From Thalassospira lucentensis (GTDB lineage: Bacteria; Pseudomonadota; Alphaproteobacteria; Rhodospirillales; Thalassospiraceae), in NCBI RefSeq assembly GCF_032921865.1, contig NZ_CP136684.1, forward strand, positions 974,501 through 1,038,500: a stretch of 64,000 nucleotides of DNA, written 5' to 3'. Within the stretch, counting starts at the first letter, position 1; every line of letters starts with the position of its first letter. The translations under genes and the position numbers were made by a program. Of the stretch, positions 8,448-16,128 are shown one piece after another. The notes below the pieces were generated by a model. That model was given only the letters and a program-made list of their open reading frames with translations, was not told where the DNA came from and did no database searches.

Positions 8448-9917
8448 TCAGCTTACCCCTTTGCCAATCGGGAAGCTGTTGACATAGGCCTCGGGCTGAT
8501 CGGGGTCGAACTCTTTGCCCATGATCGTGTATTTCTGATAGGTGCTGTCTGGTGCTTCGTAGCCAAGGTCCTTCATGATCTTGGCGCAATCGCTCGCGAC
8601 ATAGACTTCTTCGGCGATTTTCTTGTAATCGACATCGCCGTCGATATAGCCCCAGCGCTTCATCTGCGTCAGAATCCACACACCCATCGAATGCCACGGG
8701 AACGGATCGAAATCGATGCGATCCGGCACATTCTTGACCTCGCCCAGACCATCGGCATACCGCCCGGTCAGGACCTGCTCGATGACCGGCACCGGCTGGT
8801 TCAGATAGTTGGTCGGCGCGATTGCTGCCGAAATTTCCTTGCGGTTTTCCGGCTTCGATGCGTATTGCGTCGCATCGACAATCGATTTCAGAAGCGCGCC
8901 ATAGGTATTGGGCATTTCATCGGCAAATGCCTTGGAACAGGCAAATGCGCAGCACGGATGACCTTCCCAGATATCCTTGGTCAGGGTGTGGATGAAGCCG
9001 ATTTTCTCCCAGACGGCACGCTGGTTGAACGGATCAGGCGACAGATAGCCATCAAGGTTACCCGCACGCAGGTTGGCGACCATTTCGGGCGGCGGAACGA
9101 CACGGATCTGGATGTCTTTATCCGGGTCAAGGCCATGTTCGGCGACGTAATAACGCAGCAGGAAGTTGTGCATCGAATATTCGAACGGCACACCGAACTT
9201 GAAGCCCTTCCACTGTTTGGGATCGCGTTTATCAAGATGGTCGTTATGCAGGACAATCGCCTGCCCGTTGATGTTTTCAACTGCCGGCATCAGGAACGGG
9301 GTTGCGGTCGAACCCGCCCCCATGGTGATGGCAAGCGGCATCGGGGTGAGCATATGCGACGCGTCATATTCATTGTTCAATGACTTGTCACGTGCGACCG
9401 CCCAGCCCGCAGTTTTGATCACATCGACATCAAGGCCGTATTTCTCATAAAAGCCCATCGGCTGGGCCATAATGATCGGTGTGGCGCAGGTGATCGGAAC
9501 AAAACCGATATTAAGCTTGGTCTTTTCCGGCGTGCCCAGATCATCAAGGATCGCCGCCTTGACCTTATCCAGCGGCAGGACCGACGCCAGTGCCGCCATC
9601 ATCGTGCCGCTGCCAACCATTTTGGCAAAGGAACGACGCGAAATCTCGTTATGCCCGAAGACAGAGCGGACCACCGCACTTTCAATCGCGCGATCCAGCA
9701 TTTCCTCGCTGCTGGCAAGTTTGCCAGACGATGACGCCGCGCCATCCACAGCCATATCGCTATGGGCGGGCATCGATGCCAGATCGTATGTGTCTTCGTG
9801 ATGGTCATGACCGGCATGGTGATGTTTGCCGGTTGCGCAAGCCTCGCAGCCGCACGATTTGCTATGCCGCAGATCGCTTTCGCCACTGAATGGATCGCCC
9901 AGACTTTTGATAGACAT
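8448..9917 (-). CDS. cynA: Cyanate/nitrate ABC transporter substrate-binding protein with Cys/His-rich leader and internal Tat motif
   Basis: About 489 residues, NrtA/CmpA/CynA family: periplasmic solute-binding domain from about residue 130 (IGFVPITCATPIIMAQ). Residues 94-95 are the twin arginine of SRRSFAKM followed by a hydrophobic stretch (VGSGTMMAALASVLPL), a Tat signal as in NrtA. Before it lies an unusual leader with Cys 22, 24 and 27 (CGCEAC) and a His cluster (HHHAGHDHH, 32-40), which looks able to bind metal. Start 9917 has an AGGGGG ribosome site; the upstream frame to 10055 lacks family likeness. First gene of the operon, downstream of a consensus sigma-54 promoter. Confidence 0.88.
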   Translation of the reverse strand: MSIKSLGDPFSGESDLRHSKSCGCEACATGKHHHAGHDHHEDTYDLASMPAHSDMAVDGAASSSGKLASSEEMLDRAIESAVVRSVFGHNEISRRSFAKMVGSGTMMAALASVLPLDKVKAAILDDLGTPEKTKLNIGFVPITCATPIIMAQPMGFYEKYGLDVDVIKTAGWAVARDKSLNNEYDASHMLTPMPLAITMGAGSTATPFLMPAVENINGQAIVLHNDHLDKRDPKQWKGFKFGVPFEYSMHNFLLRYYVAEHGLDPDKDIQIRVVPPPEMVANLRAGNLDGYLSPDPFNQRAVWEKIGFIHTLTKDIWEGHPCCAFACSKAFADEMPNTYGALLKSIVDATQYASKPENRKEISAAIAPTNYLNQPVPVIEQVLTGRYADGLGEVKNVPDRIDFDPFPWHSMGVWILTQMKRWGYIDGDVDYKKIAEEVYVASDCAKIMKDLGYEAPDSTYQKYTIMGKEFDPDQPEAYVNSFPIGKGVS

Positions 9918-9979
9918 GTGGTCACCCCCTGTTTTGTTTACGCCGCCCGTCAGGCGACACCGATATTCGGGGTGATAAC

Positions 9980-9995
9980 AGCAACCGGCGTGCCA
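9980..9995 (-). promoter_or_regulatory. Sigma-54 (-24/-12) promoter of the cyn operon
   Basis: On the minus strand TGGCAC-GCCGG-TTGCT matches the RpoN consensus TGGCAC-N5-TTGC(A/T) at every fixed base. The expected transcription start is near 9969, about 50 bases before the cynA ATG. A sigma-54 activator gene is transcribed divergently from the same gap. Confidence 0.88.
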
Positions 9996-10065
9996 GATTT
10001 GTGCAGCGCGAAAAACTCTAGGGAAAGACTGGACTTTGGCCCGAAACAGGCGCAATCTCGGGCTA

Positions 10066-10118
10066 TACGAAATTTCGTAATTTACGATATTTCGTAACCA
10101 TATTTACGAAATATCGTA
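10066..10118. promoter_or_regulatory. Three palindromic upstream activator sites (TTACGAWATWTCGTAA)
   Basis: Site 1 (10066-10079) is TACGAAATTTCGTA, a perfect palindrome. Site 2 (10082-10097) is TTACGATATTTCGTAA and site 3 (10104-10118) is TTACGAAATATCGTA, each with one mismatch. They lie about 100-145 bp upstream of the predicted cyn transcription start, the usual place for enhancer sites of sigma-54 activators. Site 3 is 11 bp before the regulator's own ATG, which suggests autoregulation. Confidence 0.8.
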
Positions 10119-10129
10119 GGCCAATCACG

Positions 10130-12073
10130 ATGGATCAGATTGCAAACCCGCCACCCCCAACGGTTTCGGATGCCCTGTATCAACAGGCCCTTGCATCGCA
10201 TATTCATCCGACTTTGCTGGTGCATCCGCAAAGTGATCGCATCATGTTTGCCAATCAGGCGGCGGCGCATTTGCTGGGCCGCAGCATTGCGGACCTTAAA
10301 TCTACCGCCATGAGCAGCCTGCACAAGGGGCAGGTGCCAAGCCTTGTGGTGTTCAGTCAGGCCGCCCTTTATCACGGCTTCGCCTGGACGCGGGGCCTTA
10401 ACCTGATGCATGCGGATGGCACCGAAATCCAGCTTGAACACGAAGCCCGCGCCCTGCACTGGGAGGGCGAGGATTACCTGATCATCATCCTGTGTGACCT
10501 TGATGCCCGCCACCGCCGCGACGTCGATGCCGAGGCCGATAATTACCTGCGCGAAGGCATTGCCGAATGGCGGCGTGCCGAACGGTTTTTCCGCGAAATC
10601 GAACGCGAAAACCAGTTGATCCTGGGGGCAGCGGGCGAAGGCATTTACGGGGTCAACAGCGACGGCATCACCACCTTCGTCAATCCGGCTGCCGAACGGA
10701 TGCTGGGCTGGACGGCCGAGGAACTGGTGGGCAAGGAAATCCATTCGATCATCCACCATTCGCATATCAATGGCGATCCCTACCACGCCGAACATTGCCC
10801 GATTTACAATGCGTTCCGCGAAGGCATCGTTCGGCGGGTTGATGACGAGGTTTTCTGGCGCAGCGACGGCAAACCGATCCGGGTTGAATATACCTCCACC
10901 CCGATCCGCGATCATGGGCTGGTGATTGGCGCGGTGATCGTGTTTCGCGATATCACCGAACGCAAGATTGCCGAGGAAAAGCTGCATGCGGCGCTTGCCG
11001 AAGTCGACCGCCTGCGCGAAAGGCTCGAACTTGAAAACGCCTATCTGCAGGAAGAAATCCTGTCGACCAACAACCACCATGAAATCATCGGCCAGTCCGA
11101 GGCGATCAATAGTGCGCTTAAACAGATCGATCTGGTCGCCCCGACCGATGCCAACGTCCTGATCACCGGGGAATCGGGGACCGGCAAGGAACTGATCGCG
11201 CGCGCCATCCATCAGGCAAGCCACCGGCGCGACCGTGTTCTGGTGCGCGTGAACTGTGCCGCCATCCCCCATGAACTGTTCGAAAGCGAGTTTTTCGGCC
11301 ATGTCCGCGGTGCCTTTACCGGGGCCGTGCGCGATCGCGTCGGGCGGTTCGAACTGGCCGATGGCGGAACGCTATTTCTGGACGAGGTCGGTGAAATCCC
11401 GCTGGAACTACAGGGCAAGCTTTTGCGCGTTCTGCAGGATCAGAAGTTCGAACGCATCGGCGAGGAACGCACGCGAGAGGTCAATGTAAGGCTATTGGCC
11501 GCAACCAACCGCGATCTCAAGGAAGAAGTCCGGCTCGGCCGCTTCCGCGAAGATCTGTATTTCCGCCTGAATGTGTTTCCCATCGAATGCCGGCCGCTGC
11601 GCGAACGGCCCGACGATATCCCGCCCCTGGCGACACATTTCCTGCGCAATATCTGCCAGCGGCTGAACATTCCGCAACTGACGCTCACCAACGGGCAGGT
11701 CCGAAGCCTGATGAAATATGACTGGCCGGGCAATGCGCGCGAACTTGAAAACATCATCGAACGCGCCGCCATTCTGGCGCGCGACGGTAAACTGAATTTT
11801 GACCTGCCCGAACCCAACCGCCGCGAAACAGATCATGGCAATGCCAACCCCGCACGTGATCAGGCCAGCCCCCAATCGGCAATCCTGACCGAAGATGACC
11901 GGCGCAAACGCGAATATGACAATATCATCCGCGCCCTTGAAACCACACGCGGCCGGATTTTTGGCCCCGATGGCGCGGCAGCCCTTTTGAATGTAAAGCC
12001 GACAACACTGGCATCGCGGATCAAAAAGCTTCGGATTGACCGGCGCGATTTCACGCCATCGGGCCAACCCTAG
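10130..12073 (+). CDS. Sigma-54-dependent transcriptional activator with PAS sensing, divergent from cyn operon
   Basis: 647 residues. Residues 1-140 resemble a degenerate PAS; 160-285 are a clear PAS domain (AAGEGIYGVNSDGITTFVNP) ending in the FRDITERK exit motif, with an unusual His/Cys-rich loop HHSHINGDPYHAEHCPIY. Residues about 317-555 are the AAA+ domain: Walker A GESGTGKE, sigma-54 contact loop GAFTGA, Walker B GGTLFLDEVGE. The C-terminal FhlA-like Fis-type helix-turn-helix is GPDGAAALLNVKPTTLASRI. There is no receiver domain, so it should sense its signal directly. The divergent position and the palindromes make it the probable activator of cynABDS. The start has only a weak ribosome site, overlapped by palindrome 3. 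Confidence 0.9.
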   Translation: MDQIANPPPPTVSDALYQQALASHIHPTLLVHPQSDRIMFANQAAAHLLGRSIADLKSTAMSSLHKGQVPSLVVFSQAALYHGFAWTRGLNLMHADGTEIQLEHEARALHWEGEDYLIIILCDLDARHRRDVDAEADNYLREGIAEWRRAERFFREIERENQLILGAAGEGIYGVNSDGITTFVNPAAERMLGWTAEELVGKEIHSIIHHSHINGDPYHAEHCPIYNAFREGIVRRVDDEVFWRSDGKPIRVEYTSTPIRDHGLVIGAVIVFRDITERKIAEEKLHAALAEVDRLRERLELENAYLQEEILSTNNHHEIIGQSEAINSALKQIDLVAPTDANVLITGESGTGKELIARAIHQASHRRDRVLVRVNCAAIPHELFESEFFGHVRGAFTGAVRDRVGRFELADGGTLFLDEVGEIPLELQGKLLRVLQDQKFERIGEERTREVNVRLLAATNRDLKEEVRLGRFREDLYFRLNVFPIECRPLRERPDDIPPLATHFLRNICQRLNIPQLTLTNGQVRSLMKYDWPGNARELENIIERAAILARDGKLNFDLPEPNRRETDHGNANPARDQASPQSAILTEDDRRKREYDNIIRALETTRGRIFGPDGAAALLNVKPTTLASRIKKLRIDRRDFTPSGQP

Positions 12074-12212
12074 GATACGGCTATAGGAACCAGTCATCGG
12101 AAATCGCAAAGATTTTTCGATCTGCGACCTTGCCCCCGCCCGCAGTTTGACGCAGCATGTCGCCCCGCCCGGCACATCACACCCGCAGGGCGGCACAAAG
12201 GAGTAGTCCGGT

Positions 12213-12407
12213 ATGGCTGGATTTTTACAGATTGGCGTTCTGATCGCGATGGCCGCGGTCGCGGTTATTCTGGTGCTTGGCATCATCACCATGGCACGTG
12301 GCAAGGATGCCAGAAAATCCAACAAGCTGATGCAGCTTCGCGTACTGGTACAGGGGATTGCCCTGCTGCTTCTGGTCATTCTGTCCTTCATGGCGCTGGG
12401 CAAATAG
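12213..12407 (+). CDS. Twin transmembrane HIG1-domain small protein
   Basis: 64 residues with two hydrophobic helices (LIAMAAVAVILVLGIITM and VQGIALLLLVILSFMAL) joined by a basic loop containing LMQLRVLVQG, which fits the RxxxQ signature of the HIG1/twin-transmembrane family common in alphaproteobacteria. A good ribosome site (AAAGGAG) precedes the ATG. It is 52 bp before the adenosyltransferase gene, an arrangement I recall from other alphaproteobacteria. Possible role in respiratory complexes, by analogy with mitochondrial HIG1 proteins only. Confidence 0.8.
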   Translation: MAGFLQIGVLIAMAAVAVILVLGIITMARGKDARKSNKLMQLRVLVQGIALLLLVILSFMALGK

Positions 12408-12459
12408 GCCCGCCGATGATCCACCCCGAAAGTCACGCATCAGGACAACGGAATTCACC

Positions 12460-13032
12460 ATGGTTCAACTGACCCGCATCTACACCAAATCCGGCGACAA
12501 GGGCAAAACCGCCCTTGGCAATGGCACCCGCGTTGCCAAAAACGATATTCGCGTTGCGGCCTATGGCACGGTGGACGAAACCAATGCGGTGATTGGGGTT
12601 GCCCGCCTGCATGCGACTGGTGATGTCGATGCCATGCTCGCCCGCATCCAGAACGACCTTTTTGATCTTGGGGCCGATCTGTGCACGCCCGGTGATGGCA
12701 GCGACGATAACCCGGAACGCCCGGCCCTTCGCATCACGAGCAAGCAGACCGAGCGGCTGGAAAGCGAAATCGATGCGATCAATGCCGGTCTTGATCCGCT
12801 GACATCCTTTGTCCTGCCCGGTGGCAGCGCCCTTTCGGCCCAGCTTCATGTCGCGCGCACCGTATCGCGCCGCGCCGAACGGCTGATTGTGGAGCTCTCG
12901 GGAATCGAGGCGATCAACCCCGAAGCGGTCCGTTACATCAACCGCCTGTCGGACCATATGTTCGTTCTGGCCCGCCATGCCAATAATGGTGGCAAGGACG
13001 ATATCCTGTGGCAACCCGGCCTGACCCGCTAG
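12460..13032 (+). CDS. Cob(I)alamin adenosyltransferase, PduO/MMAB type
   Basis: 190 residues. Adenosylates cob(I)alamin with ATP to give coenzyme B12. The ATP-binding N-terminus is RIYTKSGDKGKTALGNGTRVAKND; the helical core has AYGTVDETNAVIG and the C-terminal RTVSRRAERLIV and YINRLSDHMFVLAR motifs of PduO-type enzymes. The ATG at 12460 starts the family sequence; the frame reaches back to 12358 inside the previous gene. Likely co-transcribed with the twin-TM gene. Its product would serve B12-dependent mutases such as those of the ethylmalonyl-CoA pathway. Confidence 0.92.
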   Translation: MVQLTRIYTKSGDKGKTALGNGTRVAKNDIRVAAYGTVDETNAVIGVARLHATGDVDAMLARIQNDLFDLGADLCTPGDGSDDNPERPALRITSKQTERLESEIDAINAGLDPLTSFVLPGGSALSAQLHVARTVSRRAERLIVELSGIEAINPEAVRYINRLSDHMFVLARHANNGGKDDILWQPGLTR

Positions 13033-13121
13033 GCAAATATTCGAACAAACCCCTGTCTTTTCAGGGTTCGGTTGCGTATCAAGGCAGCCCGAGACTTCAG
13101 AATTTCAGTAAAGAAGTTGTC

Positions 13122-13175
13122 GTTAACGTTAACCTCTTTACGTAAATTGACAAGCCCCGTAGCACCCCCTATTGT
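13122..13175 (+). promoter_or_regulatory. etfBA-hbd promoter with two adjacent palindromes
   Basis: TTGACA (13147-13152), a 17-bp spacer and TATTGT (13170-13175) make a strong sigma-70-type promoter, giving a 5' leader of about 90 bases before etfB. Directly upstream are two perfect palindromes, GTTAACGTTAAC (13122-13133) and TTTACGTAAA (13137-13146), the latter abutting the -35 box. Candidate operator for a fatty-acid or electron-transfer regulator; the regulator is not in the window. Confidence 0.65.
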
Positions 13176-13274
13176 GCATCGCGGGGAAAACAGTAACATC
13201 GGGCCCCACTGCGGACTGCCCCGGCAGAACGCAGCAAGCCCATAGCTTCGACAACAAAAACGAACAGGTCTGTC

Positions 13275-14024
13275 ATGAAGGTTCTTGTCGCCGTTAAGCG
13301 CGTTGTGGATTACAACGTCAAGATCCGTGTCAAACAGGACCAGTCTGGCGTTGAATTGAACAACGTCAAAATGTCCATGAACCCGTTTGACGAAATCGCC
13401 GTTGAAGAGGCCGTCCGCCTCAAGGAAGCCGGCACCGCGACCGAAGTGGTCGCTGTATCGCTGGGTGTGAAACAGTGTCAGGAAACACTGCGTACCGCCC
13501 TTGCCATGGGTGCCGATCGCGGCATTCTGGTCGAAACCGACGACGAACTGCAACCGCTTGCCGTTGCCAAACTTCTCAAGGAAGTCGTTGCCAAGGAAAG
13601 CCCGGATCTCGTGATCCTCGGCAAACAGGCAATTGATGACGACGCCAACCAGACCGGTCAGATGCTGGCCGCCCTTCTGGACTGGCCGCAGGGCACGTTC
13701 GCGTCCAAGGTTGCCGTTGCCGATGGCAAGCTTGACGTCACCCGCGAAGTCGATGGTGGTCTTGAAACCATCAAGATCGATCTTCCGGCCATCGTCACCA
13801 CCGACCTTCGCCTGAACGAGCCGCGCTATGCGTCGCTTCCCAACATCATGAAAGCCAAGAAAAAGCCGCTTGATACGCTAAGCCCGGCTGATCTTGGTGT
13901 CGACACCGCGCCGCGCCTGAAAACCCTGAAAGTGACGGAACCGCCGGCACGTCAGGCAGGTGTAAAAGTTGCCAGCGTCGCCGAGCTTGTCGACAAGCTT
14001 CGCAACGAAGCAAAAGTGATTTAA
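13275..14024 (+). CDS. etfB: Electron transfer flavoprotein beta subunit
   Basis: 249 residues, full length. Carries the EtfB signature in [26 protein letters not shown] and the N-terminal [20 protein letters not shown]. With EtfA it forms the soluble FAD/AMP protein that takes electrons from acyl-CoA and related dehydrogenases to ETF:quinone oxidoreductase. It is 15 bp before etfA, in one operon with a 3-hydroxyacyl-CoA dehydrogenase. Confidence 0.97.
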   Translation: MKVLVAVKRVVDYNVKIRVKQDQSGVELNNVKMSMNPFDEIAVEEAVRLKEAGTATEVVAVSLGVKQCQETLRTALAMGADRGILVETDDELQPLAVAKLLKEVVAKESPDLVILGKQAIDDDANQTGQMLAALLDWPQGTFASKVAVADGKLDVTREVDGGLETIKIDLPAIVTTDLRLNEPRYASLPNIMKAKKKPLDTLSPADLGVDTAPRLKTLKVTEPPARQAGVKVASVAELVDKLRNEAKVI

Positions 14025-14039
14025 GCGGGGGCCGATCAA

Positions 14040-14975
14040 ATGAGCATTCTTGTTATTGCCGAACACGACAATACCGAACTGAAGGGCGCAACGCTCAATA
14101 CCGTTGCCGCCGCACAGAAAATCGGTGGCGACATCACCATTCTGGTCGCGGGCGAAAACTGCCGTGCGGTTGCCGATGCGGCCGCAAAGGTTGCGGGCGT
14201 TTCCAAGGTTCTGGTTGCCGATAACGCGGCCTATGGCCATTTCCTGGCTGAAAACCTGGCCGGTCTCGTCAATGAACTGGCCGGTGATTACAGCCACGTT
14301 CTGGTGGCCGCTTCGACCACGGGCAAAAACTTCATGCCCCGCGTTGCAGCATTGAAAGACGTCGCGCAGATTTCCGACATCACCGATGTCGAAGGTGCCG
14401 ATACCTTCGTCCGTCCGATCTATGCCGGTAACGCGATGGCAACCGTTCAGTCGTCAGACAGCCTGAAACTGATCACCGTCCGTACCACGGGCTTTGATCC
14501 GGTCGCGGCCGAAGGCGGTTCTGCATCGATCGAAGATATCGCAACTGCGAAAGATGCCGGAAAATCCGCTTTTGTCAGTCAGGAACTGACCGAGTCGGAA
14601 CGTCCGGAACTGACCGCAGCCAGTGTTGTCATCTCTGGCGGTCGCGGCATGGGCTCGGGCGAGAACTTCCACCTGATCGAACCGATTGCCGATAAACTCG
14701 GCGCTGCCATTGGCGCTTCGCGTGCCGCAGTCGATGCGGGATACGCCCCGAACGACTGGCAGGTCGGCCAGACCGGCAAAGTTGTTGCACCGCAGCTATA
14801 CATTGCGGTAGGCATTTCAGGTGCGATACAGCACCTTGCCGGCATGAAGGACAGTAAGGTCATTGTTGCGATCAACAAGGACGAAGAAGCACCGATCTTC
14901 TCGGTTGCCGATTACGGTCTTGTCGCGGACCTGTTCGAGGCCCTTCCCGCACTGGCGAGCGAACTCGACAAATAA
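14040..14975 (+). CDS. etfA: Electron transfer flavoprotein alpha subunit
   Basis: 311 residues. The C-terminal FAD-binding domain shows [41 protein letters not shown] and [17 protein letters not shown], the conserved EtfA signature. Partner of EtfB in the preceding gene; a potential electron acceptor for the acyl-CoA dehydrogenase at the left edge. A hairpin follows before hbd. Confidence 0.97.
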   Translation: MSILVIAEHDNTELKGATLNTVAAAQKIGGDITILVAGENCRAVADAAAKVAGVSKVLVADNAAYGHFLAENLAGLVNELAGDYSHVLVAASTTGKNFMPRVAALKDVAQISDITDVEGADTFVRPIYAGNAMATVQSSDSLKLITVRTTGFDPVAAEGGSASIEDIATAKDAGKSAFVSQELTESERPELTAASVVISGGRGMGSGENFHLIEPIADKLGAAIGASRAAVDAGYAPNDWQVGQTGKVVAPQLYIAVGISGAIQHLAGMKDSKVIVAINKDEEAPIFSVADYGLVADLFEALPALASELDK

Positions 14976-14990
14976 TCAGATCCCATCTAG

Positions 14991-15030
14991 GGTCAGAACA
15001 GTCAAAGAACATTGTTCTGACCTTGTTTTG
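14991..15030 (+). terminator. Intra-operon hairpin between etfA and hbd
   Basis: GGTCAGAACA (14991-15000) and TGTTCTGACC (15013-15022) form a perfect 10-bp stem with a 12-nt loop, followed by TTGTTTT. It may partly terminate, giving more etfBA than hbd, or may act in mRNA stability. Confidence 0.5.
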
Positions 15031-15055
15031 ACCCTGGGGGATGAGTGGGGAACAA

Positions 15056-15943
15056 ATGGCTTCGCTTGAAGATATCAAGACCATTGGCGTAATCGGCGCC
15101 GGTCAGATGGGCAACGGGATTGCTCATGTGATTGCGCTTGCCGACTACGACGTCCGACTGCTTGACGTATCGGCAGAGGCGCTCGACAAGGCGCTTGGCC
15201 TGATTGGCAAGAACATGGATCGTCAGGTCAAGAAAGACCTGATTACCGAGGCACAGAAAGAAGCGGCCCTTGCCCGGATTACCACGGGTACGGATTACAG
15301 CTTCCTGTCTGACTGCGATCTCGTGATCGAGGCCGCAACCGAAAACGAAGAGACCAAGAAACAGATTTTCAAGGCTCTGTGTCCGGTTCTGGGTCCCGAA
15401 GCCATCATTGCGACCAACACATCGTCCATTTCGGTGACGCGTCTGGCTTCCTATACAGACCGCCCGTCGAAATTCATGGGCATGCACTTCATGAACCCGG
15501 TGCCGCTGATGAAGCTGGTCGAACTGATCCGTGGTATTGCCACGGACGAGCCGACCTATCGCACCATTCATGAACTGACCAAGAAACTGGGCAAGGACAC
15601 GGCAAGTGCCGAAGATTTCCCGGCTTTCATCGTGAACCGTATTCTGCTGCCGATGATCAACGAGGCGATCTATACGCTTTACGAAGGTGTCGGCAATGTC
15701 CGGTCCATCGACGATGCCATGCGCCTTGGCGCAAACCATCCGATGGGGCCGCTGCAACTGGCCGATTTCATTGGTCTGGATACCTGCCTGTCGATCATGC
15801 ATGTCCTGCATGATGGTCTGGCCGATACCAAATATCGCCCTTGCCCGCTTCTGGTCAAATATGTCGAAGCCGGCTGGCTTGGCCGCAAGGTCGGCCGCGG
15901 CTTCTATGACTATAGCGGCGACGAGCCGGTTCCGACCCGCTGA
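15056..15943 (+). CDS. 3-hydroxybutyryl-CoA dehydrogenase
   Basis: 295 residues. NAD-binding Rossmann GVIGAGQMGNGIAHV, catalytic-region IEAATENEETK, and the signature FVNRILLPMINEA with MGPLQLADFIGLDT in the C-terminal dimer domain: 3-hydroxyacyl-CoA dehydrogenase family, short form (Hbd/PaaH-like). Oxidises 3-hydroxybutyryl-CoA to acetoacetyl-CoA or the reverse. The ATG at 15056 (GGGGA a few bases upstream) is preferred to the ATG at 15041, whose G-run is too close. Co-transcribed with etfBA. Confidence 0.92.
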   Translation: MASLEDIKTIGVIGAGQMGNGIAHVIALADYDVRLLDVSAEALDKALGLIGKNMDRQVKKDLITEAQKEAALARITTGTDYSFLSDCDLVIEAATENEETKKQIFKALCPVLGPEAIIATNTSSISVTRLASYTDRPSKFMGMHFMNPVPLMKLVELIRGIATDEPTYRTIHELTKKLGKDTASAEDFPAFIVNRILLPMINEAIYTLYEGVGNVRSIDDAMRLGANHPMGPLQLADFIGLDTCLSIMHVLHDGLADTKYRPCPLLVKYVEAGWLGRKVGRGFYDYSGDEPVPTR

Positions 15944-15964
15944 TCATCGCCGGATCAAAAATTC

Positions 15965-15997
15965 AAAAGGCCACTGCATCACTGCGGTGGCCTTTTT
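15965..15997 (+). terminator. Terminator after hbd
   Basis: Stem AAAAGGCCAC / GTGGCCTTTT (15965-15974 and 15987-15996) ending in a T-run; closes the etfBA-hbd unit. Confidence 0.88.
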
Positions 15998-16128
15998 GCA
16001 TTGGGGGTATACCCCCGCCTTGATGATTTAACCGACGTGCAAAGCTTTTGATCTTTCGATCAGAAATTGCCCTGCTATGATGACCCATAAGAAACCAAGA
16101 CCAAAAAGAATCCAGGAGGCCGTCCCAC

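Noticed and set aside
10082-11302. 406-codon minus-strand frame opposite the sigma-54 activator
   Set aside because: Antisense shadow; the plus strand encodes an intact AAA+ activator.
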